Shown: positions 1-12,300 of the stretch, piece by piece | Position numbering within the stretch: position 1 is the first letter of the stretch | How the letters are laid out: every line of letters starts with the position of its first letter | Source: Argopecten irradians | Lineage: Eukaryota > Mollusca > Bivalvia > Pectinida > Pectinidae | Direction of reading: 5' to 3' | NCBI RefSeq assembly: GCF_041381155.1 | Contig: NC_091135.1 | Span: 48,510,586-48,574,585 of the forward strand | Length of the DNA: 64,000 bases | Made by a program: the position numbers and the translations under genes | The notes under the pieces: generated by a model | Database searches by the model: none | Seen by the model: only the letters and a program-made list of their open reading frames with translations | What the model was told of the DNA's origin: nothing

Positions 1-365
1 ATCAATCAAGCCTTCAAACAGCCTATAAATACATCTAAAAGGGCTGTGGTGAAAAGTTAATTACTGATTTACATTCGTCCTTCTTCATTTGTGTTAGAGA
101 ACTACAGTAAAACCTGTCTTAGACTATCTCTGTTTAAATACCACCTGCTTAATAAGATCACTTTATTAGGATACCAAATTTTAGGCAATTTAACCGGTAT
201 AAAAGATCTCTTGACCTTAAAGATTTTTTTTGTCCCTTCTGTGGTCTTTATAGAAAGGTTTTACTTTATACTCATAAGACCACGAACAATGATGTGCTTT
301 GTACATTGTTTTCAGGGATGAAAGTTTGTGCCTACATGTTTTGTCATTAAATGGCAAGAATTGTT

Positions 366-387
366 TTGAAAAAAAAAAAAAAAAAAA
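366..387 (+). other. A-run after an ATTAAA motif, possible retroposed 3' end
   Basis: A run of about 19 A follows an ATTAAA hexamer by roughly 20 bases, the arrangement left by a reverse-transcribed polyadenylated RNA. No coding relic is recognisable upstream in bases 1-365, and no target duplication was found. It could equally be a simple A-tract. The rest of 1-680 shows nothing else that I can support. Confidence 0.2.
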
Positions 388-680
388 TATGAAACAGATT
401 TCAATGTTTTATAAACAGTTTCAACAAAAACAAGTTTAGTACACAGGATACTTGACAGAGTGTTACTGCAACAACATTTGTTATGAGCACTAGACTAAAC
501 ATCGAGGATATAGCATCTATACAACTACCAGAACTAAAGTGCACAGCAAGTTCCAGTCAATTATTTTCTGGAATCGTATGATATGGATACAAATGAAAGT
601 CTCCACCACAACACTACATATATCACAAGGTCCTGTATTGTTCTTTGATTATCCAGTAAGTAAATTCTATATATATCTAG

Positions 681-819
681 TAATACAGAACTGACCTTTA
701 CATTGTTCTTCTATAGTAACTGGTAAGTAAGTCACTGTTCTGGGGTGTTCTAATACAGAACTGACCTTTACATTGTTCTTCTATAGTAACTGGTAAGTAA
801 GTCACTGTTCTGAGGTGTT
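681..819. repeat. 70-bp direct duplication
   Basis: Two nearly identical 70-bp copies lie head to tail (681-750 and 751-819), both beginning TAATACAGAACTGACC. They differ by about one base (TGGGG versus TGAGG near the end), so the duplication is recent. No gene function is implied. Confidence 0.9.
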
Positions 820-876
820 AACCAACTACCTATGATGAATTAGAGTTCTTCACCATTCAGAAGAGTCTAATGAAAC

Positions 877-1107
877 ACATAGTCCTGATATAAATAAATC
901 ACATGGTCCTTGATTGTATCATCTTTTAACTGTAACACAGGGTTCTGTAGCATTCAGAACTACCTAATAACACACATAGTCCTGATGTAAGTAAATCATA
1001 GGGTCCTTGAGTGTATTATCTAGTAACTGTAACACAGGGTTCTGTAGCATTCAGAACTACCTAATAACAGACATAGTCCTGATGTAAGTAAATCACAGGG
1101 TCCTGGA
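877..1107. repeat. 97-bp tandem repeat, two copies plus a partial third
   Basis: Units start at 877, 974 and 1071, each with ACATAGTCCTGAT. The third is partial and runs into the 3' end of the minus-strand gene, so that gene's stop codon and last codons lie in repeat-derived sequence. Confidence 0.85.
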
Positions 1108-2047
1108 GCACACAGAGTAAGCCAGGGTCAGTGTCATGGCGAGGTCATCCTGCTCAGTGGGTTGGTGAGGTTGATCAGGTTGTGGAGGGAGAGGTAGTCT
1201 CGACTCGTCTACAGCAAATGTCTCGATAATCAGGGCAGACAAAGCTCGGATCTTGTTCCACTTGGCAACACGGTATTGATGATAGGTGTGTCTCACTCCC
1301 TCGACAACTGACTTCCTGTTGAGAAGGTGTAGTCTGAGACCATCATGTCCCTCATCATCGGCAGAAAGTATCTTAGCTGTCAAGTCGCTGAGTTTAATAT
1401 CTGAAAGGAAAACAAAAATTAAATAACTGTTTCAAAAACAACATACATTGTGTAAAAGATGTAACAACTGGCAAACTTTAGTGAAAAAAACCCATAAATG
1501 GACAGTGTAAAATTCATTTGCAGAATCAGTTAGTTATCATTTTGCCTTTAACTGTAAATATTTTTATATAATGTACAAATTAATGGATTTAATTAGCCTT
1601 TAAGATCATATTATCACTGCAATGCATATACTTTTATTTTCGTTATTTTTCTGTAGTATATATGTATCTTATAATCATCATAATTCATCATTTTGATGTA
1701 AATAATTATAATTTTGTTTTTTTATTATCCAATTTCAATATCTGAATATTAACTGCAGCTCAATGAGACATAAGGTTAAAAATTATCCTATTAAAGATTC
1801 AATAAATAATTCGGGAAATGTTATAAAAATATTTTAGATAATAATCAAAATTAATCAAAAATGCAAGTATGATATAACGAGAAAACAAAAAGATATAAAT
1901 TGTATAAATTTAATGCAATCTTAACTTCTAAGAAAAATCTGTTCTTAATAACTTACCTATAAGCTGAATCTGTGTGAATGCCTTATCGTGTGCGATCAGT
2001 AGTGACTGAAGTTCTAGGGCGAGACTAGCAATCTGCTGGTGGTCCAT
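1093..2047 (-). CDS. Two-exon gene for an unrecognised 132-residue protein
   Basis: Coding exon 1 is 2047-1957 (ATG at 2047-2045, starting MDHQQIASLALELQ) and ends in a GTAAGT donor. Exon 2 is 1400-1093, preceded by a pyrimidine-rich AG acceptor. Joining them keeps one frame across the split GAT codon and gives 132 residues. The N-terminal two thirds looks helical and amphipathic, with a conserved-looking segment (SVVEGVRHTYHQYRVAKWNK). A proline/glutamine linker follows (PLPPQPDQPHQP), then a short hydrophobic C-terminus ending CSRTL. There is no signal peptide, zinc-binding motif or enzyme motif. Consensus splice sites and codon use resembling the FANCA exons argue for a real gene. It lies 1.35 kb from the first FANCA exon seen here, on the opposite strand, so it is either nested in a FANCA intron or a divergent neighbour. 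I do not recognise the family, and extra 5' non-coding exons may exist. Confidence 0.7.
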
Positions 2048-3393
2048 GGTCAATGATTAGGATTGAAGAATTATAGTGATACTAGTTTGAGATATCAGAA
2101 GTGATTTGGTGACTTCCATGAAATCCTCCCAGTTTTATCATGATATTTAATTTGAGTACCTTAAAAGTTGAGCAACTCTGACCCCCCAGACTTCCACATC
2201 TTTCCCTTTGAGGATGTTTACAATGAGAGAGATCAAAGACATTTAAGTGATCATAATTAATTAGCACAGAGCACAAAGAGGAAGCCACAGTCTAATTATC
2301 TGTTAATCCCATTGTCCTAGTACAGGTAGATCAAAGTCTGTTGTTGAGAAGAGTAATTAGGGAAAGCCTAATACCTGGTGTAATTAATGTGTTTATCCAA
2401 GCAATAATTATCAACCTGTGACAACAAAGCTTCTAAATCCTGTATTACATTGCAAAATACATTATTTTCAATACTTAATAATATTATTTAAAATAAAAAA
2501 AACATTCAATTATATAAAAAAAAAATGTTTTGTTATAATAAAGGAATTAGACAACAGGATAGTTTGATACTAGTCCTTCCCTTGAGATCCATTAATTAAA
2601 TAATAAAAAAAAACAAATGAATGTTGTTTAACTTTTGGAAGCTTTATTTAGATATTTGTAATTTCAAAATTAGAAATGGAAGAAATGAAAAAAGAAATAT
2701 AAATATTGTGACATAAAAATACAAATTGGAGTAGAAAGGAGACTGAGTAATAAATGAAAACTAAATATATTAATTCAAGACATGGATAAATCAGAAATGC
2801 AATGATAAAAGGTTGTCATTTTTTCATTATCCAATTGCATTATCTAGATAGGATGAAGAATGTTAATTAATTAGACTACTGAAATAAAAGGAGAATATAG
2901 AAAAAACTAAATAAGGAAAACGGAATTGTATACATTGTGGAGAGGGGAGAAACTAGAAATAACAAACTATATATAATATATATATACATCTCACTCACTT
3001 ATCACATATACACACAATTACTTACAGGCCTTTAAATGCAACTTATATTAAAAACAGAATAGATTGTAGCTTATGCAAAATAAAGTATAATGTATAGTTT
3101 TGTTGATATAATTACTACTACTTATTACATATAGGAATTTCTAGGTTTACCACCATGTTATTTGGATACACCAAGAATTATTGAACTCGCTGCAATCAGT
3201 TAAAAATCAACTGATTTATTACCCATCTTGTTCAAATTATGAAAAGAATAAAATGATGGCAACATTGAATAAAAGTATTGATGGAATAAATAATTATAAT
3301 TCTTGTGGTAATGAGTATTATTACAACTCTGTATATGTTGACATCAAATGTTTTGACTGGTTGAAATCTAGTGTTTGGCTTGCATCTTTTTAG
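2048..3393. other. Non-coding interval between the minus-strand gene and the first visible FANCA exon
   Basis: The interval is AT-rich with A-runs and a TA-rich tract near 2970-2990. No open exon with splice signals is convincing on either strand. It should include the promoter or 5' UTR of the minus-strand gene and the end of the intron before FANCA exon 3394. Confidence 0.5.
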
Positions 3394-6300
3394 GTACATA
3401 TCCTTCGGCCACCATTTGTACCTCCAAAGTGTAGAGAACTCCTGACAGATTATATTATGCTGGCAAAGACTCGACTGGCTGATCTGAAGGTAGGAGGTTA
3501 AACAAGGGCATTCTATGGGATCAAATGGGTTTTATTACTAGTAAACGTAATACAGAGAAATTACTGAATGGATATATTTGATCTGAAAAGTCCAAATTTT
3601 ATGGGATTAAAAGAACATTTTTTTTTTCTATTTGAAAATCTCAGTATAATTGATATACAATTTGAATGAATTTGATGAAGATATTGGTGCATTGTATTTT
3701 GTTGTGTGCTATTCACTCTTTGCATATTACAGATCAATTGTTACGTCATTATTTTGTGTGTGCAATTCATGTTGTTTCTCCAAAAAGTATGACGATACGC
3801 TTGCAAACATGACGTTACAATCAATACCTACATTTCAAAATATTTTTATTAAATTGTTTGATTTAATAGCCCCCTCCCTGTGGATACATACATGTACATC
3901 TCAAAATCATATATATAATATATGTAATTTTACAGACAATATTGAAATCAAATATATATTTAGACATTGATTATTTAATTGACTATGGTTGATTTTTGGC
4001 TTCTTTCATAACAGGATCCTATAGACCTAACCTGTGATAGACAGGAGGAAGATAAGGGGAAGGTAAGGGCATTCCTTTGAATCTCAACACATATAACTAT
4101 GAAGAGATAGAACAACAGTCAATATATTTACGGTAATTAATGTATGTATTTAAACCACTATGGAAAATATTTCTTGATAGATTTAGCCTGTTATCTAATC
4201 CATTTATATGTTTTCATTTATAAGAAAAAAATTTGAAAAACAAGAACAGGGAATGCCTATGTAAGTTCTCTTTTAGTGGATTCCTTACACACCTTATACA
4301 TATGTATTTTTATATTAAAAAGGCAGCATGGGACAAATGCTCTATGTTATTCTACTATTATAGAATACTAATGCCACACACCAGATGTGTGACATTCTAC
4401 CTCTAGGCTCTAATTGGTGTCCTAGTATTATAATACTACCGGTTTATAAGTGATTAAGATATCTTCTTGGGGGATTTATGGTCCTATAATTCTCCTAGCA
4501 TTGCAGACAAATTGAATATCACATGTTGTGATTGAAGCCAACCAGTAATGAACATTCTCGTCACTATTACCAAATCAAATTCCCTGCTACTCCTGTCAGT
4601 GGAGCCTCTTCTTGTGAAGTCATAAGTACCTCCGATGTCATTCGTAGTAAAAAAATAATTTCATGGAAATAAACATAAAATCATCATTACACTTTCAAAA
4701 TTTCAATCAATATGTCACATCTTTAGGATATTCAACATTTTAAAATCATAGCTAAAAATTTTGTTGCGAATAACATAAAACAATTGGGGGTTTTTCATTC
4801 CAGTAGCATATCACTACACGAAGAGGAGTTATAGGAGAATTATGAGCTCATAATTCCGTTTTTGGTTGGTAAAGTTATATGTAGTTTCAGTCCCAAGCAA
4901 ATGGAAATTCAACACCTAGTTGCCTCCTCCCCATCCCCAATTCCAGTTTGCTTATGCACACAATACCTTTGACCATAAATAAGTAAGAATAATTTTTGTG
5001 ACCTATGATATACCTTTGATATTAAACAGATCTTGGAACAGACTGAGAAGGATGTACAGCTAGCACTGTCTGCTTTTGAAGGGACGAACAAAATCCCTTC
5101 ATCTGTTATGGAGGCCAGGTAATTGTAATGTAATATGATTGCCATTTTCCAATTATGACTTGAATCAAATTTGTTTTTTCATAATTGTACACATTAAATG
5201 TCAATTATGTTTATGATATTATATTTTAAAGTATAGATTGGGAACTACAAGTGTGTTAAATGGTGTAATTTAAAGAGAGTTTTCTTTGAACTCTGAATGT
5301 AAAATGTGTGAGTAAATGACAAAACAGGCATTCAGTCTCAATAAAATTATTTCCTGAGGTGTTTGGAAGTTATTTTCTATTTTGTAAGACAGTTTTAGAA
5401 CAGTTTTTCTCTCATACCTACACACGTAATACTGGCTAGTCCAGGGCAATACACTCATATCGACTGAAGCTGTATTGCATGACTACCCATTCAATAAAGC
5501 CTCGTGACGTTATAGCGTCAACAAAATTACTATTTTCTCAGTGCAATTTTTTTTCTGAAAGTAGGCTGGATTTACTTTAAAAGATACGAACATGGGATTT
5601 GCATTGAAAGTTATACGCATATTTTCATGCATGGAGAATTGACTTTCAGTGGCGGTTTTTTTCTTCCGAATTTATTTCAAAATGGCAGAAAATTATAGTA
5701 GTAAAATTGCAATAAAACGTCGAGGTATGAGAGAAAAATACTCTTTCATACGTTGATATGAAGGATAGGGATATTCTACCCTTTGGATCACAAAATGTTA
5801 CAAAACCCTCGGCAAGCCTCGGGTTTTACTACATTTTGTGACCCTCGGGTAGAATATCCCTATCATTTTATTTCAACATATTTTATTAATAACAAATATT
5901 AAAGGGATCTGACAACAGGCAAGCCTATATAAGTCTTCTCCCGTCCCGGAGGTTACATTGAATACATATTTATATACATAGATGGACAATATTACAGGAT
6001 TATTGTAAGTGAATATATACATATAAACAATCACATACATACCCCTCTCTCACACACATACACACACTTACACACATATTGTAGCTTTACTCAGATTGAA
6101 TAAAGATATAAGATTAAAATTACATCAAGAAGATTAGCATATGATATTCATAAATAAGTATATTTATAGTAAATATATAACTAAATAACAAATTTAACAG
6201 GATAGCTAGGATTAATTGAATCTGTTAGTGGCAGAGATATAATTATTCGCATTAGAAAGGATGAATTGATTCTCTTCAATAGATAATTGGATATCACCAG

Positions 6301-9300
6301 ATGTCAATAGTTTAGAAGAGATATGATTGAAATGATTAGCAATGTCAGCAATAAAGTGTCTGGAGTCAGTAAAAAGAGGACAGAAGAAAAAATAGTGATC
6401 AGCATTTATCCCTATCCTTCATATCCACATATGAAAGAGTCCTATAGTATATGTTTTCATGTTTGAATACCACTTTATGTTTGGACTTTTTCTCGTAGTA
6501 TTTTCCGAAAGCCTTACTTCATTGGAAGATTCATGCCAGCTTTGCTCAAACCAAGACCGGTAAGTTAAAGTAATATGCCATGAATTGAAAACTGTATCAT
6601 AAATATTAAACTCTTGTTGTGTAACTTTTATGAGGTCATCTGACGTCGTCGTGCGGCGAGCATAAACTTTTCATTCAAACAACTTCTTCTCATAACCATT
6701 TTGTCTTTGGGTGTGACAGAATGATGATCCCCTGTTGGTAGGCATTGATTGTGACGTCATCCTTTGGCAAAAATTACGCTGTTTTCACAGACAAATGTGA
6801 TATTTCGCTCACAAAAACATGACGAAACAATCAATACCTACTTGCAAGGGTATCCAACTCTAATATGCTAATACAGGATACATTGTATATATATGTAACT
6901 GCTGTATAATTCAGTGATTTCTTTTCGTTTAGCTTCCAGATATACCCGATGTGAGAATGAGATTTATTGACATGCTCAAAAGGTCAGTCACCAACCGATG
7001 TAACTAATCTTCTCTTTGTATTGGATGAATTGACGGTATTTTTCAAAGATATTTTTAGAACTTATTCTTTGTCAATTATTTCAAAGGATAAAGTTTGGGT
7101 AAATTGGCTTCTTGGATGGCAGTTTTAGTTTTGCTTGTAACACTTTTATGTGTAAATGATTTGTGTAGACCTATTATAGACACATTATGGTGTGTCTTTT
7201 TTTCCTTCCAAATACATTTTCCCTCATCATAAAAGCACTCAGACAGAAAAAAATTACTTTTATTTTGATATTTGTGACCACTAAGATAATACTTTGTTGT
7301 AGAATAGAAAAGATTCCTGTCAATATGTACTCTGCCTATATGACAGCTTGTCGTCAGGAGGCTAATAAACTATTACAAGGTAAAAGGCTTTCATCAGCAG
7401 GATGTCAACTTCCAAAGTTGGCTGATATAAATTTACAATATGAATTGCATTATGACAGTGAGAGAAATTTTATTTCCTACAATTTGCCATACCTGGTAAT
7501 ACACATTCATTCTTTTGATTGGCGTTTTCATGACTGGAAATTCTCATAGGCTGTAAGATTTATCAAGTTTAAAGTAATTTGCTTAGCTGAAGATCCTCAG
7601 GAGTGGGATATTTCATGTTATTGGACAACATGTGTTTTTCGTTAACTGAGTATTATAAATCCAGTTGTTTACCTACAATACAGATGTTTTTCCGGAGGAT
7701 GAAGAGGATGATATCACTGAAATGGTAATGGATCCATTAGAACAACTTGACCACAGACTTGATCAGTTGATAGATAAAGTAACTCTTGGACCTGCTTCTC
7801 AACACCACAGTCTCAAAGGTATTAACATATGGTGCAAGGTTATGACGGGTTTATATGTGACTATATTAGGGCTGTAACTGTAATTTTAGCAGAGGCCTGG
7901 TTATCAAGTAATAAATGAAATGAAACAGGTATTTTTTGTGATATGAAACAGGTATTTTCTGTGAAATGAAACAGGTATTTTTTTGTGGTAATAAGATATG
8001 AAACAGGTATTTTCTGTGAAATGAAATAAAACAGGTATTTTATTTGATATGGAGAAACAAAACTTTCGCTGTCACTTCTAGTTTTGTATCTTATGCTGTA
8101 ATATCCTTTACTATACAGAGCCAGAACTAATGGCCATCCTAAGAGAAAAGTTGTCTGTTGTACTAAACGAGGAATGTAATCAGTCTCCACTCAGGGATGT
8201 GGTCACCATCAACATCCATTCACCACATCTGTCTTTAACTCATGTCAAGGTAAGAAAGCTTCTTGGTCAGAAAAACATATTTTGTTTGTATTGCTGGTTT
8301 ACCCACCATGTGAACTATCTCTAGTGCTGTTTTGTGGTATTTGATAACAGTACGTCTTCGTCAATATCTGATACCCTGCAAGGAATCCAAGGCTTAATTT
8401 CAAGACTGGCTTTTTTCAATTCAGGCTTATTATCAAGATTTCAGGGTATGGTTTGTTCATACTGTATTGTACTTGATTTTTAGTCCGATAGAAAGAGTTA
8501 CTTGTTTTACCTGGAAACTACAGTTAGTTGCTTTACTGACAGTGAAGAGATAACTTATTTTCATTTGTTTCATTGTAGGTGGTAGATATGTTACTGAATG
8601 CTGTATGTAGACTGACCAGTCACAGTTTTCAGACAGACCAGCCAGACCTGAACTGGGGTACACAGCTGGTCAGTGTGGCTGGAGAGTTCCCGACCCTACA
8701 CAAAGCTCTGTACACCCGTATATGGAAGCTCACCATGGAGACTGTGAGTTCATTCATCTAGTCATCAGTTTTTTCTTTTACAGTCATTTTTGGCAGAAAC
8801 ATTTGTTAGGATTATGAGATAATCTAATGTCATAATCAGTGTTTTGTTTCTGTTTGAAAGGATTCTAAATAAAGAATCATTCATTCTCTTACATTCATTC
8901 TTTTTATCTCCCAGTTCTGTTTCTGTTATCTAGGGTTCTGAGAAACCTTCATTCATTCAGTCAGACCTTCTTTTTATTGTCTGCTTGATTAAAAAAAAAA
9001 AAAGAATAAAAGCCAATCGTTTGTTCATTAATTCATTCATTCACTCAGACTTTCTTATTGTTTTGTTTTATAGATAAAAAATGAAGAGTCATTGGCCATT
9101 GATGATGTATTTATTTATTTCTATTTGCCAGGGTTCTAAGCTAGAAGATCACCACATTGGGGGTATTGCTATGATGATGTGTCAGATGTGTGTCCTGTCT
9201 GATTTGTTTGGTGAGGCATGTGTTCAGATTTGCGGAACTGTCAGTCTGACCGGAGTCTTCTCACACCTTGTATGGTCACAGGGGTCAGTATGGTCAGCAG

Positions 9301-12300
9301 ATTGTATGCAGTTCATGCTAAGGTAAGCTGTTGAAACATTTGTTAAGACTGTGGGATTTTAATTGTGTTGCCTGCAACGCAAGGGCGACACACAGATATC
9401 ACTATGCCGGCGTCGGCGTTCAGGGAAAGGTTTCCATGTGATAACTTAAGTATTTATTGTCCAATTTCTACCAGTATATTGCTTTATATCAATAGGATCT
9501 TTGCAAGAGTTAAAGGACTTTGAAATTGTCCAAACAAATAAATCCATAGTTTCCGCTCGATACCATAAATTTTAATTGCCTGATTTCAACCAAACTTGGT
9601 GTGTTGCTTTGTATTAATGAGATCTCAGATTGGTTCAATACTGGTAAAAATCCATTAATATTTGCAATTGTTACGGGACCGTAAAAATTGTCAAAACAGA
9701 TAATTTCTTGGTTTCCGTGTTATAACTTAAATATTTATTATCTGATATTAGCCAAATTTTTAAGAGTTACAGGATTTAGAATAGTAAAAACCGATAATTC
9801 CTTGGTTTCGGCTCAATAACTTTTGTATTAATGATCCGATTTCAACCAAAGTATGTCTATTGCTTTATATCAATGAGATCTCAGATGGGTTTGATACTGG
9901 TCAAAATCTGTCAATATTTGCAAGAGTTACCGGACTTGATACCATCACCTAATTATTAACAATCTTTTCAACTGCAAATAACTATAATTTGTGGTGTTTT
10001 TAAAAAAAGTGCTGTGCAGGCAAACCATCCAATTCCGTGGAATTCTTGTGAATTGAAAATTTTACCATGGAGAGGATTCAACACATCTAAATCAAATGTA
10101 CTAAAATTCTCCAGCTTATTTGTTATTTATGAACTCAAATGCTAATCACAAATCCGTAATGTTGTTTGCCTATATAGAGCTTGTTTGTGCCAATAATGCA
10201 GCTAGTCTATACAAAAATAATTCAGTTCTACTTATTAAAATGATTAATTGCAAACAGAAATTATATGAAATAATATCTTTTACTCCAAAAGTACTTTATT
10301 TGAACCCGAGATAGGTGAAATGTAAACTTGTACCCCACAGATTGAGCACTGCCTACTTGCAGTGTGTATTTAGCTGTCTGGATGGTACACAACTGGTCAG
10401 TTTGAAGGAGAATGTCATACCAAGGTCACTGGTGTCTCTGGTTGGTATTGTCTCTTGTAACTAATTTCCTTCAAAACCTTATAACATTGAGAACTGTTAG
10501 TTGTGACTTAAGACTGAATTTCAATCCATCAAATTTGCTATATTGCTGTAAAAGGATAAAGAGTAATCAAATCACTGATGTCTGCTACCTTGTCATCCTG
10601 CCATATCATAGATACTGTAAGATAACTGTTATAACAAGTGATTATGGTTTGTACGACCGTTTATGTCTGTTGTACTCCCTTTGTAGTTTATGTTTTTGTG
10701 CTGCCGTCTGATGCCGGAGACCAGAAATCATCACAATCCCAGAGGATCCGGAGAATTTAGACTGACCCATATTATCTACCGCTCTAAGAAGTTCACAGAG
10801 TGTTGTCAGGACATACAGGTAGGGCAAGGCAAAGATTTTATATTGAGGAACAGATCTGGTCATTAGTGCTGGTTATGCTTATTAGGTTATATGTGATCAG
10901 CATTAACATTCAGGAGCAAACTGTGATCATGTTGTTGAATGTACAGTTGACGTTGTGATGTTATTTCAGCAAAGCAATAAAACACTTCTTGAAATATAAT
11001 GATAAGATATGTGCTATGAAATTTGCTGGTTCTTAAATATCTTGATATTTTTATGATCAGTTGTCCTTCAAGGATTGGGTTACCATGGAGATGACTGTAT
11101 GCCCTAATTTTGACATCCTCAGTTTTTATGAAAGGTAAATGATAATTATAGTTTTCCTTTAAAAGTTATAATTTTACCATATTGTGAAAAAAAATAACTG
11201 AGATTAGAACTCAACAGATAAATCATATCTATTGAGTTAATAATAAATTCAGAGCAAAAGATAGAAACCTTAAATAAGATCAAGGACATTCTCTAGAAAA
11301 TCATATCTTGAACATGCTCATCTGTATTGGTGAATCAAGAATTTTGTCAAAGGAATGTATTTACTGGTTTATAATTATACTATATTGAAGGTTTCCAGTT
11401 TCCATATTTCAGAACAATTTACCAGTAATGTTTAATATTCACAGGAGAGAGTACCATTGCTGGTGTATATATCAGAAGTTCCTTGTCACAATAGCAAAGT
11501 GCGAGAGGATGGATACTGGATCTAGAAGTGAACAACTGAGTGGTAGAGAGGCCTGCTCAGTACTAATGGAGAGTTTGCTGTCACATAACATTAGGTAAAA
11601 ATATTATAAGGTAGAGAACACAAAAGGTAAACTTTTAATGAAGTTTCACCACTAAAAATGGTAGGGATAATTTTGAATAGAATATTTTGAAATTAAAGCA
11701 ACATCACTTATAATTATCACCATTTGATATCTATTAAAGCATTAATGAACTACTTGTTTTTTTCATTTATAGCAGGGTACGTGAGGCTACACCAACCTGT
11801 GGTCAGTGTGAGCTGAGAGACAGGAGGACAGGTTACGGGGGACAAGCAGATTTAATGTATCTACTTCAGGTTAGTTGTAATACCCAGCAATAAAGTTAGA
11901 AGGATATACTAGAGTCAAGTTGTCTGTCCATTCATCTGTTTATCCTTCTGTAGACACAAGGATTCACCAACTACTCCTCTTAAACTGCTTGATGGATTTT
12001 AATGAAACTTGGTGGCAGTAATCCTTTGCATAGTGTTCATAATTTAGATTGGAATAATAGAATCTTTTACTCTATTTCGGGTGAGACAGAAGATCTCAAC
12101 CCTCAGAATACCGTGTATTTGGATATTTTGGCGTTGGAAAAATTTGACGTTTTCGTATCAAAATAGAGTGGTTAAATTTGGTGCATTTAAATTTGGCCTT
12201 TCCCTATATCATGTAAATTTTTGGCACATAACTTGATTTGATAAAAGAAAACAATTATGAAGATTTACTTTGTCTATACATATAGATCCCGCAACAATGA

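Larger units (their letters stand above)
5740..6440. mobile_element. 701-bp TIR element in FANCA intron 3
   Basis: The left end 5740-5772 (ACTCTTTCATACGTTGATAT...) and right end 6408-6440 are inverted repeats of about 33 bp with only a few mismatches. The interior holds a second strong hairpin (5762-5868), CA-rich simple sequence near 6040-6075, and a LINE-like C-terminal fragment on the minus strand. No clear target duplication was found. The structure suggests a non-autonomous TIR or foldback element that picked up retrotransposon sequence, or a retroposon that landed inside one. Confidence 0.65.

Noticed and set aside
3120..3246. Possible extra FANCA exon (LGLPPCYLDTPRIIELAAIS)
   Set aside because: The frame meets a stop at about 3201 with no donor before it, and no FANCA similarity is evident.
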